Positions 16,000-24,340 of a DNA stretch of 64,000 nt are shown here, in pieces (position 1 is the stretch's first letter; each line of letters starts with the position of its first letter). The stretch is taken from NCBI GenBank assembly GCA_963728925.1, contig CAVSMB010000025.1:91552-155551 (forward strand). The letters run 5' to 3'. The notes beneath the pieces were generated by a model. The model was not told where the DNA came from. It did no database searches and saw nothing but the letters and a program-made list of their open reading frames with translations. This DNA comes from JBBPZA01 sp963728925. GTDB lineage: Bacteria; Actinomycetota; Thermoleophilia; Solirubrobacterales; Solirubrobacteraceae. Position numbers and translations under genes: made by a program.

Positions 16000-17919
16000 T
16001 CAGTCGCCGCCCTCGCGCAGGAAGACCGTCGCCAGACGCAGCACGTAGGCGCGGCTCATGGGGTCGAGGCTCGCCGGCTCGCGGGTGAGCAGCGCCTCGA
16101 CGCGCGGGCGCTCGAGCACCTCCCAGGCCGGGTGCGAGGCCTGCGCGAGCGCCTCCTCGCGGACGGCGGTGAGGGTGGCGGCGAAGGGGTGCGGTGGGGC
16201 GGCGGCGAGGGCATCCGCCGGAGCGGCTCCGGGCGCGGTGCCGGCGGCCACCTCCCGGGGGATCGCCGCCCCTCCCTCGCCGCCGCCGCCGCCGCGAACC
16301 GTCCTACCCCGCGCCCCGACCGGGACGTTCGGCAGCCTCCGCCTCGCCTCCGCGAGCGCCTTTCGCGCGAGCGTCCTCGCGCGCGCGGCGCGGCGCTGGG
16401 CTGCCGACTGTCGCGCCGGCCACGGCCTGTCGCCCTCGAAGGGAACGTCGACCAGGTCGGGCGCGAGCGCCTCGAGCACGCGCATGTGGAAGAGCTGCAG
16501 CGCGCGTTCGCGTGCGGGCAGGCCGAGCTCGTGACCCAGGAGACGCGGCGACCACGTCGGCGAGGTGGTGTCCTTGATCCACTCGACGCAGGAATGGCTC
16601 GGTCCCGCCCAGTGCTCGAGGCGCTGATGGAAGTAGAAGAGGTCGGGGACGTCGACGGGCGCGGCGCCGAGGCCGAGCTGCTCGTCGACGAAGCCCGCGA
16701 ACCAGCGGCGCACGATCGCGGCTCCCTGTGGGCCGACGAGCTCCTGCCGGCCGGGCCGTCGCGTGGTCCAGCGGCCGTAGAGGCGCTCGACCAGCCCGTC
16801 GCGGTCGAGGCCCTCGCCCAGGCCGTAGAGGGCACGGCCGACCTCCGAGCCATGGCCGCTGTGCCACAGCGGGAGGACCCAGTCGCGCGGGCCGAGCGGG
16901 AACCCGGCGGCGTCGGCCACGCACGCGGTCCCGGCCGAGCTCAGTGCGGTGACCTGCGCGGCGCGCCGTGGGCGCTCGGCCATGTTGCCGTAGGGGTCGA
17001 ACTCCGGGATGCGGTGCTCGACGCCCGCGGCCGCCGCGACGGCGCGGCCCTTGTCGACGTCCTCGACGCCCGGGACGCCGGCGGTAACCGCCTCCCACTC
17101 GAAGTCGCCGTGCAGGGCGGCGGCGAAGACCAGCCGCGAGTCGCGCCCCGCGGTGATCGGCACCTGATTCGGCCGCCCGGGCCAGTCGGCCAGCGCGTTC
17201 AGCGCGGCCACGAGCACGCGGCCCGCCTCGGCCGCGTCGAAGCCCGCTCCCGGCAGACGGGCGACCTCCTGCGCCGTCAGCCGCGAGGTCGCCGTCTCGG
17301 CCTGCCCGTCCGCCAGGCGCACCACGGTGCCGCGCCGCACCCGCCGCACCGCACGCCACCACGGGTGGCCGGTCAATGAGAAGCCGCCGGCCAGCAGCGA
17401 GGCAAGCACCTCCGCGTCCCACCCCTCGTCGTCGGCGATGGCGCGCAGCGCCTCGGCATTGCCCCCGAACCAGTGCGTCCCGTCCGGCCCGCACGCCCGA
17501 TAGAGCGGGTGGGCGCCCATCGCGTCGCTCGCGACTTCGAGCACGCCCTGCCCGTCGTCGCAGCGCGCCGCGATCCAGCGCCCGTCCATCGCGTCGACCC
17601 ACGTCGGGGCGGGCCTGAGGTAGTGCGCCGCGTCGAGCGGGCCGCGTCCGTCGCCGGCCTCCTCCCCCGTCCAGCGGTACGGGCGGCCGGAGAACAGCGC
17701 GATCCGCGTCTGATCGGCGTGGACGTAGCGCACGCCCGCGGTCTGGGCCTCGGGATGCTGCGCCCAGGCGGCCGCCAGCCGGCCCGAGGGGGCCCGCCAG
17801 GTCCGCACGAGGGCGGGATCGAGGAACCCCGCCCGCTCGAGAAGCCCGCGCAGCGCCCGGGCGCCATGCTCCGGATCCGCGCGCCCCTCCTGCGAGAAGC
17901 CGACGACGAAGAGGTTCAC
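16000..17919 (-). CDS. Asparagine synthase-like protein lacking the catalytic Cys
   Basis: 639 residues. The N-terminal part (about 1-190) resembles an Ntn glutaminase fold, with DGRWIAARCDDGQGVLEVAS and ASDAMGAHPLYRA. However, the start is M-N-L-F rather than M-C-G, so the glutaminase nucleophile is missing. The second half has a PP-loop-like VPITAGRDSRLVFAAAL in place of S-G-G-x-D-S, which still resembles AsnB-type adenylating sites. Such diverged proteins act in exopolysaccharide, lasso-peptide or other amide-forming pathways. No lasso precursor or protease is nearby; the neighbours are exported glycosidase-like genes. The C-terminal region includes a Gly/Pro-rich spacer. The start is GTG 17919. 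Confidence 0.75.
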   Translation of the reverse strand: MNLFVVGFSQEGRADPEHGARALRGLLERAGFLDPALVRTWRAPSGRLAAAWAQHPEAQTAGVRYVHADQTRIALFSGRPYRWTGEEAGDGRGPLDAAHYLRPAPTWVDAMDGRWIAARCDDGQGVLEVASDAMGAHPLYRACGPDGTHWFGGNAEALRAIADDEGWDAEVLASLLAGGFSLTGHPWWRAVRRVRRGTVVRLADGQAETATSRLTAQEVARLPGAGFDAAEAGRVLVAALNALADWPGRPNQVPITAGRDSRLVFAAALHGDFEWEAVTAGVPGVEDVDKGRAVAAAAGVEHRIPEFDPYGNMAERPRRAAQVTALSSAGTACVADAAGFPLGPRDWVLPLWHSGHGSEVGRALYGLGEGLDRDGLVERLYGRWTTRRPGRQELVGPQGAAIVRRWFAGFVDEQLGLGAAPVDVPDLFYFHQRLEHWAGPSHSCVEWIKDTTSPTWSPRLLGHELGLPARERALQLFHMRVLEALAPDLVDVPFEGDRPWPARQSAAQRRAARARTLARKALAEARRRLPNVPVGARGRTVRGGGGGEGGAAIPREVAAGTAPGAAPADALAAAPPHPFAATLTAVREEALAQASHPAWEVLERPRVEALLTREPASLDPMSRAYVLRLATVFLREGGD

Positions 17920-17940
17920 GCCGGGCCGGCGAGCCTGGGG

Positions 17941-19281
17941 CTAGCGGCGCGTGAAACGGCGCCCGGCGGTGGGCGAGACGGCCTCGTCGAGGCGCAGCAG
18001 GTCGCTCGGCCCGTCAGAGAGCGGCTCGCCTTCGCCGTCGCGCGGCTCGCCCTCGCCGTTCGGCTTGATCGCCGACAGGAGCGCCGCGTCCTCCTCCTCG
18101 CCGTCGGTGGCCGCCCGCTCGAGCGCTGCGAGGCGCTCGGGGGTCATCTCGCCGGCGTTCTCGGCCTCGATCGCGGCGAGCCACTCCGCCCCGACCGCCG
18201 CCTCCTGACGGTCGACGTCGATGCGCTTGTGGGTCGCGTACTTGTCGATCTCCTCGAAGAGGACGTCGACGAGCTGCTCCTGGGGCACCTTGCGCAGGGC
18301 CTTGCCACGGCTGAAGATCAGACCCTCGTTCTTCGCGCCGGTGATCCCGAAGTCCGCGTGCGAGGCCTCGCCGATCCCGTTAACCGCGCAGCCGAGCACA
18401 GCGACTTCGACGGGGTCGTCGTAGGCCTCCAGCCGCTGCTCGATCTCGGCTACCACGGTGTCCATGTCGAACTGCAGGCGCCCGCACGTCGGGCAGGCGA
18501 TGAGCACCGGGCCGCGCTCGCGCAGCTTGAGCGCCTTGAGGATCTCCCAGGCGACCTTGACCTCCTCCTCGGCGTGGAAGGTCGACAGCGAGATGCGAAT
18601 GGTGTCGCCGATCCCGTCGGCGAGCAGCGTCCCGAGGCCGACGGCCGACTTCAGCGAGCCCGACCACTTCGTCCCTGCCTCGGTGATCCCGAGGTGCAGC
18701 GGATACGGGATGCGCTCGGAGAGCAGCCGGTTGGAGGCGATCGTGTTGGGCACGTTCGTCGACTTGATGGAGACCTTGAAGTTCGTGAAGTCCAGGCGCT
18801 CCATCAGCTCGACGAACTCGGAGGCGGCGGTCACGAGCGCCTCGACGGGGTTCTCGCGCTCCAGCACGTGCAGGTGCTTGGGCAGCGATCCCGAGTTGAC
18901 CCCGATCCGCATCGGCACGCCGAGCACGTTGGCGCGTTTGGCCACCTCGGCGACCTTGTCGGGCCCGCCGATGTTGCCGGGGTTGAGCCGCACGCAGTGA
19001 GCCCCCGCGTCGAGCGCCTTGAGGGCGAGCGTGTGGTTGAAGTGGATGTCGGCGATGATCGGGATCGGCGACTCGCGGACGATCGTCTTGAGCGCCTCGA
19101 CGTCCTGGTCGCGCGGGACCGCGACGCGCACGATGTCCGCGCCGGCATCCGCCGCCGTGCGGATCTGCGCGAGCGTCGGGCCGAGGTTGGCCGTCTCGGT
19201 CTTGGTCATCGTCTGGACGGCGACCGGCGCGCCTCCGCCGATCTTCACGCCGCCGACGTCGATCTGGCGGGGGGAAGCCAT
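17941..19281 (-). CDS. ispG: 4-Hydroxy-3-methylbut-2-enyl diphosphate synthase
   Basis: Catalyses the seventh step of the MEP isoprenoid pathway, a [4Fe-4S]-dependent reductive ring opening of MEcPP. 446 residues. The start ASPRQIDVGGVKIGGGAPVA and PVAVQTMTKTET are conserved, and VRLNPGNIGG marks the TIM barrel. The iron-sulfur cysteines appear in ACPTCGRLQF and VLGCAVNGIGE. The C-terminus extends some 60 acidic residues beyond the usual end, with low similarity. Dxr of the same pathway is encoded at 39671. The gene belongs to the ancestral dxr-rseP-ispG-proS order but is now isolated between insertions. Confidence 0.95.
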   Translation of the reverse strand: MASPRQIDVGGVKIGGGAPVAVQTMTKTETANLGPTLAQIRTAADAGADIVRVAVPRDQDVEALKTIVRESPIPIIADIHFNHTLALKALDAGAHCVRLNPGNIGGPDKVAEVAKRANVLGVPMRIGVNSGSLPKHLHVLERENPVEALVTAASEFVELMERLDFTNFKVSIKSTNVPNTIASNRLLSERIPYPLHLGITEAGTKWSGSLKSAVGLGTLLADGIGDTIRISLSTFHAEEEVKVAWEILKALKLRERGPVLIACPTCGRLQFDMDTVVAEIEQRLEAYDDPVEVAVLGCAVNGIGEASHADFGITGAKNEGLIFSRGKALRKVPQEQLVDVLFEEIDKYATHKRIDVDRQEAAVGAEWLAAIEAENAGEMTPERLAALERAATDGEEEDAALLSAIKPNGEGEPRDGEGEPLSDGPSDLLRLDEAVSPTAGRRFTRR

Positions 19282-19348
19282 ACCCCCAGGATACGAAAGC
19301 GCCGCGGCGCCGGGTCAGCGTGTGAGCGCCGTGCCGCGGCGAGGCGTC

Positions 19349-19742
19349 CTAGCCGGCCTTGTTGCTGAGCTGATCGACCTTGACGGCCGTCAGCTTGATG
19401 TCCTCCAGGAAGCCGATCAGCGACCCGTCGCGCTTCCCGTCCCCGCAGCGCAGGCGCGCCTTGAACGACGCGTCCGAGCTATGGAGCACGGTCAGGGTGA
19501 GCGTCGAGGTGGTCGACTTGATCGTCGGGTTGTTGAAGCTCGTCTCGTCGAAGTCGTCGCCGGCCAGCAGACGGCACGTGGCGAGGCCGATGCCCCCGAC
19601 CGTCGCCTTGGCGAGGATCGCGTAGTTGCCGGCAGGGACGGAGAGGGTGAGCGGGTCGCTGTCGTTGGTGGTGATGTCCACCGCGCGGTCCTTGAAGCGC
19701 CCGAACACGCGAGTCGGCGAGTCCGTGCGAGCGCCCCCCTCC
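19349..19742 (-). pseudogene. 3' fragment of an exported beta-sandwich protein
   Basis: Read in the frame ending at 19349, about 125 residues look genuinely coding: VFGRFKDRAVDITTNDSDPL, LTLSVPAGNYAILAKATVGG, then TLTLTVLHSSDASFKARLRC and a terminal VDQLSNKAG. This resembles the C-terminal adhesin-like domain of exported Thermoleophilia proteins. No start codon or signal peptide precedes it, because upstream of about 19740 the same strand encodes a glycosyltransferase in another frame. The junction lies at a G-run (19736-19745). I interpret it as the remnant of a deletion that joined two genes. Confidence 0.6.
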
Positions 19743-20769
19743 CCGGGTCCTCGCCGCCGTGGACGGCCGCGCCGGCCCCGAGCGCGACCGCGCGCCGGGC
19801 GTTCGCCCATTGATCGGCCGCGAAGAGCGGCACGACGACGAGCGGCAGCCCGGAGGCGAGCGCGCCCAGCACCGACCCCGAGCCGCCGTGGCAGACGACC
19901 GCCGCGGCGTGCGCGAACACCTCGTCCTGGGGTAGCCAGCGCTCGGCGTGGACGTTGGCGGGCAGCTCGCCGAGTTCGGCGGGGTCTGCGGCTTCGCCCG
20001 TCGTCACGAGCACGCGCACTCCGAGCGGCGCGAGGCGGTCGATCACGGCGCGGTAGAGCGCCGGGAAGTAGCCGACGGCCGGAGCGACCGACCCGAAGCT
20101 CACGTAGACGAGCGGGTCCTCGCCCTGCGCCCACGCGCCTGGGGAGGCGGTCGGGCTCGGTGCCGGCGGAGCCGGGTGGCGGTAGCGAAGGCCGGCCCGC
20201 CTGCCGAGGAGGACGGGGTCATCGAGCGAGGGCGGGACGAGGGTCAGCCCGAGGCCATTCCGAAGCCGCTCGGCTCCCCGTTCGGCGGCGAGCCCGCGCT
20301 CGGCGCGCAGCTCCTCGAGGGGGCCCGCTGCCAGGTCGAGGATCCACTCCTCCATGGAGACCAGCCCGAGAGCGACCCGGGCGTGCGCCCGGCCGCGGTC
20401 CTCGGCCGCGAGCGCGCCCGCGAACTCACAGCTCTCGCGCACGACGACGTCGGGGCGGAACGCCTCGACCGCGGCCAGCACGCCCGGCAGGGCGGCGCGC
20501 GTGGCGATGCGACCGAACATGTCGCGCGCCATCCCGTCGTTGGCCTGCGCGAAGCTCGCGGAGTCCCGGGCGGCGAGGAGAGCGGCCATCTCGCGCTCTG
20601 GCGGGTCGTCGAAGGCCAGCACCGGCAGGCCCGTCCGCGCGAGCAGCGCCGTCCTGGACCGCTGGGTGGCGATGCGGACCTCGTGGCCGGCGCTCACGCA
20701 GGCACGGGCGAAGGGCACGAGCGGCAGCGCGTGGCCGGCGTGGCCGGTGGTCGTGAAGAGGACCCGCAC
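19492..20769 (-). CDS. UGT/MurG-like glycosyltransferase with chimeric C-terminus
   Basis: The first roughly 340 residues are a GT-B, macrolide-type glycosyltransferase: FTTTGHAGHALPLVPFARAC at the N-terminus, PLVYVSFGSVAP, then VHAERWLPQDEVFAHAAAVV and CHGGSGSVLGALASGLPLVV, the donor-binding region. After GAGAAVHGGEDPGRG (about 19745) the frame runs through DNA that codes for another protein fragment, so the last 80 residues are nonsense and the normal final helices are missing. GTG at 20769 follows the cupin stop by two bases. Probably an inactive truncated enzyme, produced by a deletion. Confidence 0.6.
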   Translation of the reverse strand: MRVLFTTTGHAGHALPLVPFARACVSAGHEVRIATQRSRTALLARTGLPVLAFDDPPEREMAALLAARDSASFAQANDGMARDMFGRIATRAALPGVLAAVEAFRPDVVVRESCEFAGALAAEDRGRAHARVALGLVSMEEWILDLAAGPLEELRAERGLAAERGAERLRNGLGLTLVPPSLDDPVLLGRRAGLRYRHPAPPAPSPTASPGAWAQGEDPLVYVSFGSVAPAVGYFPALYRAVIDRLAPLGVRVLVTTGEAADPAELGELPANVHAERWLPQDEVFAHAAAVVCHGGSGSVLGALASGLPLVVVPLFAADQWANARRAVALGAGAAVHGGEDPGRGALARTRRLACSGASRTARWTSPPTTATRSPSPSLPATTRSSPRRRSGASASPRAVCWPATTSTRRASTTRRSSRPPRRSP

Positions 20770-20771
20770 GC

Positions 20772-21209
20772 TCAGCGCTCCTCGAAGGCGGCGTCGTAGT
20801 CCTGCACGCCGAGGACGATCGCCACGAAGAACCCCGTTCCGGCGCGGACGTTCGCGCTGTGGGGCAGGCCGGCCGGGATGAAGACGCTCGCCGGGCCGTG
20901 GACCTCGTAGCGATCGTCGCCGAGCACGATGTCGTAGATCAGGTCGGTGATCGGGAGGATGAGGTTGAGCTCGGGCACCGTGTGCTCGTGCACGTCGCAG
21001 TAGTCGCGCTCCGCGTCCGCGACCGCGTCGACGCGGTGGACCGCCACGTGCGTGTCGGCGCCCGGGTGCACGTCGGCGCCCGACATCAGCCGGCGCGTCA
21101 GCGGGCCCTCGTCGTGGTAGCGGATCCCCTCGAGCCCGCTGAGCACCCCGGGCGCGATGAGATGGGCGTGGCAGGCCGGGGCCTGAAGCGTGGTCGGCGC
21201 CAGGGGCAT
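20772..21209 (-). CDS. Cupin-domain protein
   Basis: 145 residues forming a single cupin beta barrel. DYCDVHEHTVPELNLILPIT resembles cupin motif 1 (H-x-H plus Glu), and VFIPAGLPHSANVRAGTGFF is motif 2 with the second His. These residues usually bind a metal. The frame begins at an ATG with an adjacent, coupled glycosyltransferase downstream, two bases apart, so it was probably once part of a sugar-modification pair, for example an epimerase-like or sensor cupin. The function is not known. Confidence 0.8.
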   Translation of the reverse strand: MPLAPTTLQAPACHAHLIAPGVLSGLEGIRYHDEGPLTRRLMSGADVHPGADTHVAVHRVDAVADAERDYCDVHEHTVPELNLILPITDLIYDIVLGDDRYEVHGPASVFIPAGLPHSANVRAGTGFFVAIVLGVQDYDAAFEER

Positions 21210-21258
21210 GCCTGCATGGACACCGGTCGGCGCGGATCCTTCCCGGATGGCCCGGCGG

Positions 21259-22083
21259 TCAGGCCGCGGCCGGCAGCAGGAAGAAGGCGATCGCCGCGAA
21301 CTGCGCGAGCGCCGCGGCGATGGTCAGCGCGTGGAAGACCTCGTGGTAGCCGAACACGGCGGGCACGGGATCGGGGCGGCCCGTCGCGTAGATGACCGCG
21401 CCCATGGTGTAGAAGAGGCCGCCGGCGCCGATGAGCACCATCGCGGTGGTACCGAGCTTCTCGACCAGCTGCGGGGTGGAGACGATCGCGAACCAGCCGA
21501 GCGAGACGTAGGCGACGGCGCTCACCCAGCGCGGCGCGTCGATCCACAGGAGCTGGAGGATGATCCCGCCCAGCGCTCCGCCCCAGACGCCGAGCAGCAC
21601 CACCGTCGAGAACGACCCGTCCAGCGCGAGCAGCGCGAACGGCGTGTAGGTGCCGGCGATGAGCACGAAGATCATCGCGTGGTCCAGGCGCCGCATCCAG
21701 CGCCGCTTGCCCGGCGACCACGTGATGCGGTGATAGAGGGCGCTGGTGCCGAACAGGCCCGAGATCGAGAACGCGTAGATCGCGCAGGCGATCCGCGCCT
21801 CGCCGCTCGGGGCGAAGACGACGAGGAGCGTGCCGACGACGAGCGAGACGAAGAACGCGTACTGATGGGTAACCCCGCGAAAGCGCGGCTTGACCCTCGC
21901 GAGCGCGGCCTCGGCGCCCGCGCGTGCGGCGTCGGCCCCGGCGCGAGCGACACCCGCACCGGCGCGGGCGGCCTCCTCGGCGTTGCTCCTCGCGGTCCGC
22001 GCGGCGTCGCCGGCCCGGGCCATGGCGTCGCCGGCCTTCTCGCGAGCCGCCCCGAGCGGCCCCGGGTCTCCAGGTGCTCCCAT
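21259..22083 (-). CDS. Hemolysin III/AdipoR-like membrane protein
   Basis: 274 residues. Residues 1-65 form an Ala/Glu/Arg-rich helix predicted to be cytoplasmic and coiled-coil like. The remainder is a seven-helix hemolysin III (PAQR) domain: FGTSALYHRITWSP carries the conserved S-x3-H, MRRLDHAMIFVLIAGTYTPF the D-H motif, and GYHEVFHALTIAAA the terminal H-x3-H. These residues bind zinc in the AdipoR/HlyIII family and may confer ceramidase-like hydrolase activity. I chose ATG at 22083. The frame stays open upstream through a lut-gene remnant that is unrelated. Confidence 0.85.
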   Translation of the reverse strand: MGAPGDPGPLGAAREKAGDAMARAGDAARTARSNAEEAARAGAGVARAGADAARAGAEAALARVKPRFRGVTHQYAFFVSLVVGTLLVVFAPSGEARIACAIYAFSISGLFGTSALYHRITWSPGKRRWMRRLDHAMIFVLIAGTYTPFALLALDGSFSTVVLLGVWGGALGGIILQLLWIDAPRWVSAVAYVSLGWFAIVSTPQLVEKLGTTAMVLIGAGGLFYTMGAVIYATGRPDPVPAVFGYHEVFHALTIAAALAQFAAIAFFLLPAAA

Positions 22084-22466
22084 CTCACTCCGAGAGTACC
22101 GCGATGCGAGCGCGGGAACGCCGACGTTCACGACGTCCAGGACGCGCGGGCCGTGGACCCCCTCGACACGCTCCAGCTCGATGTCCGACGTCGCCGACGG
22201 GCCGGAGACCAGGGTCAGCGGCGCGCCGGCGCGCGCGGCAGGCGCGAGCGCGGTGATCGCATCGGGCACGCCGGCGACGACCTGGCCCGCCTCGACGAGC
22301 GGCAGATGCCCGTGAGGGCCACGTCCAGGCTCCCGGGGCCTCGGGGCGTAGCCGCTGTTGCCGTGCATCTGCCCGCAGCCCATCCGCTCGAGCACGCCAC
22401 AGTCGCCTGCCCCGTGCGTGGGAACAGGGTGTCGTTGAAGCAGGTGATGAAGAGCGAGACGCGCAC
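22084..22466 (-). pseudogene. Decayed lutA/lutC (lactate utilisation) remnants
   Basis: A LutA-like start (GTG 22466) reads VRVSLFITCFNDTLFPRTGQ then ATV. A frameshift follows, after which the same protein continues in another frame as VLERMGCGQMHGNSGYAPR. LutA normally has about ten residues between the Cys pair, so a deletion is apparent there. The next recognisable segment is LutC-like: PLVEAGQVVAGVPDAIT, then LTLVSGPSATSDIELERVEG and GVHGPRVLDVV. LutB and most of A and C are gone. LutABC oxidise L-lactate to pyruvate through iron-sulfur proteins. The remnant borders an intact permease and glycolate operon. Confidence 0.7.
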
Positions 22467-22516
22467 GGTGGCGGCCGACGCCCTCCTCAGGGCTTCCCGG
22501 CTCACCGCTCGGGGAA

Positions 22517-22640
22517 ACCGATTGGCAGCAGGTCTTCCACCGTCGGGGCAACCGATGGGCGGGAGGTCTTCCGACCCGTCGGCCGGAAGCGATGTGCGCA
22601 GGTCCCACCCGTCGGCGGGAACCGATGGGCTGGTCTTCGA
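22517..22640 (+). repeat. Degenerate 33-37 bp tandem repeats in permease leader
   Basis: Three near copies and a partial one of a unit reading roughly AACCGATGGGC..GAGGTCTTCCACCCGTCGGCGGG. Their CCGAT (or GCGAT) blocks begin near 22518, 22552, 22589 and 22622, spaced 34, 37 and 33 nt apart. The array ends just before the strong ribosome site GGAGGAGGG (22641-22649) of the permease gene. Spacing of roughly three helical turns suggests cooperative operator sites or an RNA leader. Function unknown. Confidence 0.7.
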
Positions 22641-22654
22641 GGAGGAGGGCGTAA

Positions 22655-24331
22655 ATGTACAAGCAGGTCTTCGACCCCGTGGGCGACTCCCTGGGGCTGT
22701 CCGCGATCTTCGCCGTGACGCCGCTGGTGGTGCTCTTCGCGCTCATGGGCGGGCTGAAGGTCAAGGCCCACTGGGCCGGGCTGTGCGCGCTCGGCACCGC
22801 GCTGGTGGTCGCCGTCGCCGTCTACGGGGTGCCGGTCGGCCAGGCGGCCGACTCGGCGCTGCTCGGCGCCGTCTTCGGCCTCTTCCCGATCATGTGGATC
22901 GTCTTCAACGCGATCTGGATCTTCAAGATGACCGAGGCGAGCGGGCACTTCGAGGTTCTGCGGCGCTCGTTCGGGTCGATCTCAGACGATCAGCGCGTCC
23001 AGGCGATCATCATCGCCTTCTCGTTCGGCGCGCTGCTGGAGGCGCTGGCCGGCTTCGGTACGCCCGTCGCGATCACCGCGACGATGCTCATCGGCTTCGG
23101 CTTCAAGCCGATCAAGGCCGCCTCCGTCGGCCTCGTCGCCAACACCGCGCCGGTCGCCTTCGGCCCGATCGCGATCCCGATCGTCACGCTCGCCGAGGTC
23201 GCCGGCCTGCCCAAGGACGACCTCGGCGCCCTCGTCGGCCGCCAGACGCCGTTCCTCGCGCTCATCGTCCCGCTCATCCTGGTCTTTATGGTCGACGGGA
23301 CCCGCGGCGTCCGCCAGACGTGGCCCGCGGCGATCGTCGGAGGCGGCGCGTTCGCGCTCGGCCAGTTCGCGACCTCCAACTACATCTCGGTCGAGCTGGC
23401 GGACATCGTCGCCGCGCTGCTCTCCGTCGGGGCGATCATCGTGCTCCTGCAGGTCTGGAAGCCGAGCGAGACGATCGCCGGCGAGGCGGAGCGCGGCCCC
23501 GGTATGGGTCGCCCGGCGATGGCCGGCGGCCAGACCGCCGATTCCGCGTGGGAGCGCGACGTCCGCGCCCGTCGCGAGGGCTCCGGCGGCGATTCGCCGC
23601 GCGCGGTGCTCGCGGCCTACGCGCCCTACCTCATCATCATCGTCGTCTTCGGCCTCGCCCAGTGGTCGCCGATCAAGACCTGGCTCGAAGGGACCATCCA
23701 GGAGTTCAACTGGCCCGGGCTGGACATCGTCAAGCCCGACGGCACGGCACCCTCCTCGCAGACCTTCAAGCTCAACTACCTCACGGCCGCGGGCACCCTC
23801 CTGCTGCTCTCCGGGCTGCTGACCATGCTCGTCCTGCGGATCCGCCCGCGGATCGCGGTGTCCAGCTACGCGCAGTCCTTGAATCAGCTGAAGTGGGCGA
23901 CGCTGACCGTCGCCTCCGTGCTCGCGCTCGCGTACGTGATGAACCTGTCGGGGCAGAGCGTGACCCTCGGCCAGTGGGCCGCCGGCGCCGGCGGGATCTA
24001 CGCCTTCATCGCGCCCATCGTCGGCTGGTTCGGCGTCGCGCTGACCGGGTCTGACACCTCGTCCAACGCGCTCTTCGGCGCCCTGCAGGTGAAGGCCGCG
24101 CAGAGCGCGGACCTCAACCCGCTGCTCATGGCTGCGGCGAACTCCTCAGGCGGCGTGATGGGCAAGATGATCTCGCCCCAGAACCTCGCGATCGGCGCGG
24201 CGGCCGTCGGCCTCGCCGGCCAGGAGGGCGTCCTCTTCCGCAAGGTCATCGGCTGGAGCCTCGCGCTGCTGCTCGTGATGTGCGTGCTGATCACGCTGCA
24301 GTCGACCGTGCTGGACTGGATGGTGCCCTAG
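22655..24331 (+). CDS. LctP-family permease (L-lactate/glycolate)
   Basis: 558 residues with about 12-14 membrane helices of the LctP family. Typical segments are WIVFNAIWIFKMTEASG, AFSFGALLEALAGFGTPVAI, the ALTGSDTSSNALFGALQ motif and the terminal MISPQNLAIGAAAVGL. These carriers import lactate or glycolate with protons; GlcA of E. coli is the glycolate member. Downstream, only 9 bp away, lies glcD followed by glcE, glcF and malate synthase, so glycolate is the better guess here. The start ATG has GGAGGAGGG five bases upstream. Regulation may involve the tandem repeats in the leader. Length is normal. Confidence 0.92.
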   Translation: MYKQVFDPVGDSLGLSAIFAVTPLVVLFALMGGLKVKAHWAGLCALGTALVVAVAVYGVPVGQAADSALLGAVFGLFPIMWIVFNAIWIFKMTEASGHFEVLRRSFGSISDDQRVQAIIIAFSFGALLEALAGFGTPVAITATMLIGFGFKPIKAASVGLVANTAPVAFGPIAIPIVTLAEVAGLPKDDLGALVGRQTPFLALIVPLILVFMVDGTRGVRQTWPAAIVGGGAFALGQFATSNYISVELADIVAALLSVGAIIVLLQVWKPSETIAGEAERGPGMGRPAMAGGQTADSAWERDVRARREGSGGDSPRAVLAAYAPYLIIIVVFGLAQWSPIKTWLEGTIQEFNWPGLDIVKPDGTAPSSQTFKLNYLTAAGTLLLLSGLLTMLVLRIRPRIAVSSYAQSLNQLKWATLTVASVLALAYVMNLSGQSVTLGQWAAGAGGIYAFIAPIVGWFGVALTGSDTSSNALFGALQVKAAQSADLNPLLMAAANSSGGVMGKMISPQNLAIGAAAVGLAGQEGVLFRKVIGWSLALLLVMCVLITLQSTVLDWMVP

Positions 24332-24340
24332 GTTCTGTCC

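Noticed and set aside
16000..17919. Lasso-peptide macrolactam synthetase role for the asparagine-synthase-like gene
   Set aside because: No precursor peptide, B-protease or RRE gene is next to it; the neighbours are glycosidase-like genes and ispG.
19296..19330. GC-rich palindrome near 19300 as intrinsic terminator
   Set aside because: The GCGCCGCGGCGC stem is followed by only TTTC, not a convincing U-tract.
22517..22640. Possible CRISPR remnant
   Set aside because: There are no equal-length unique spacers between conserved repeats, and the array is only three and a half degenerate units in a leader.
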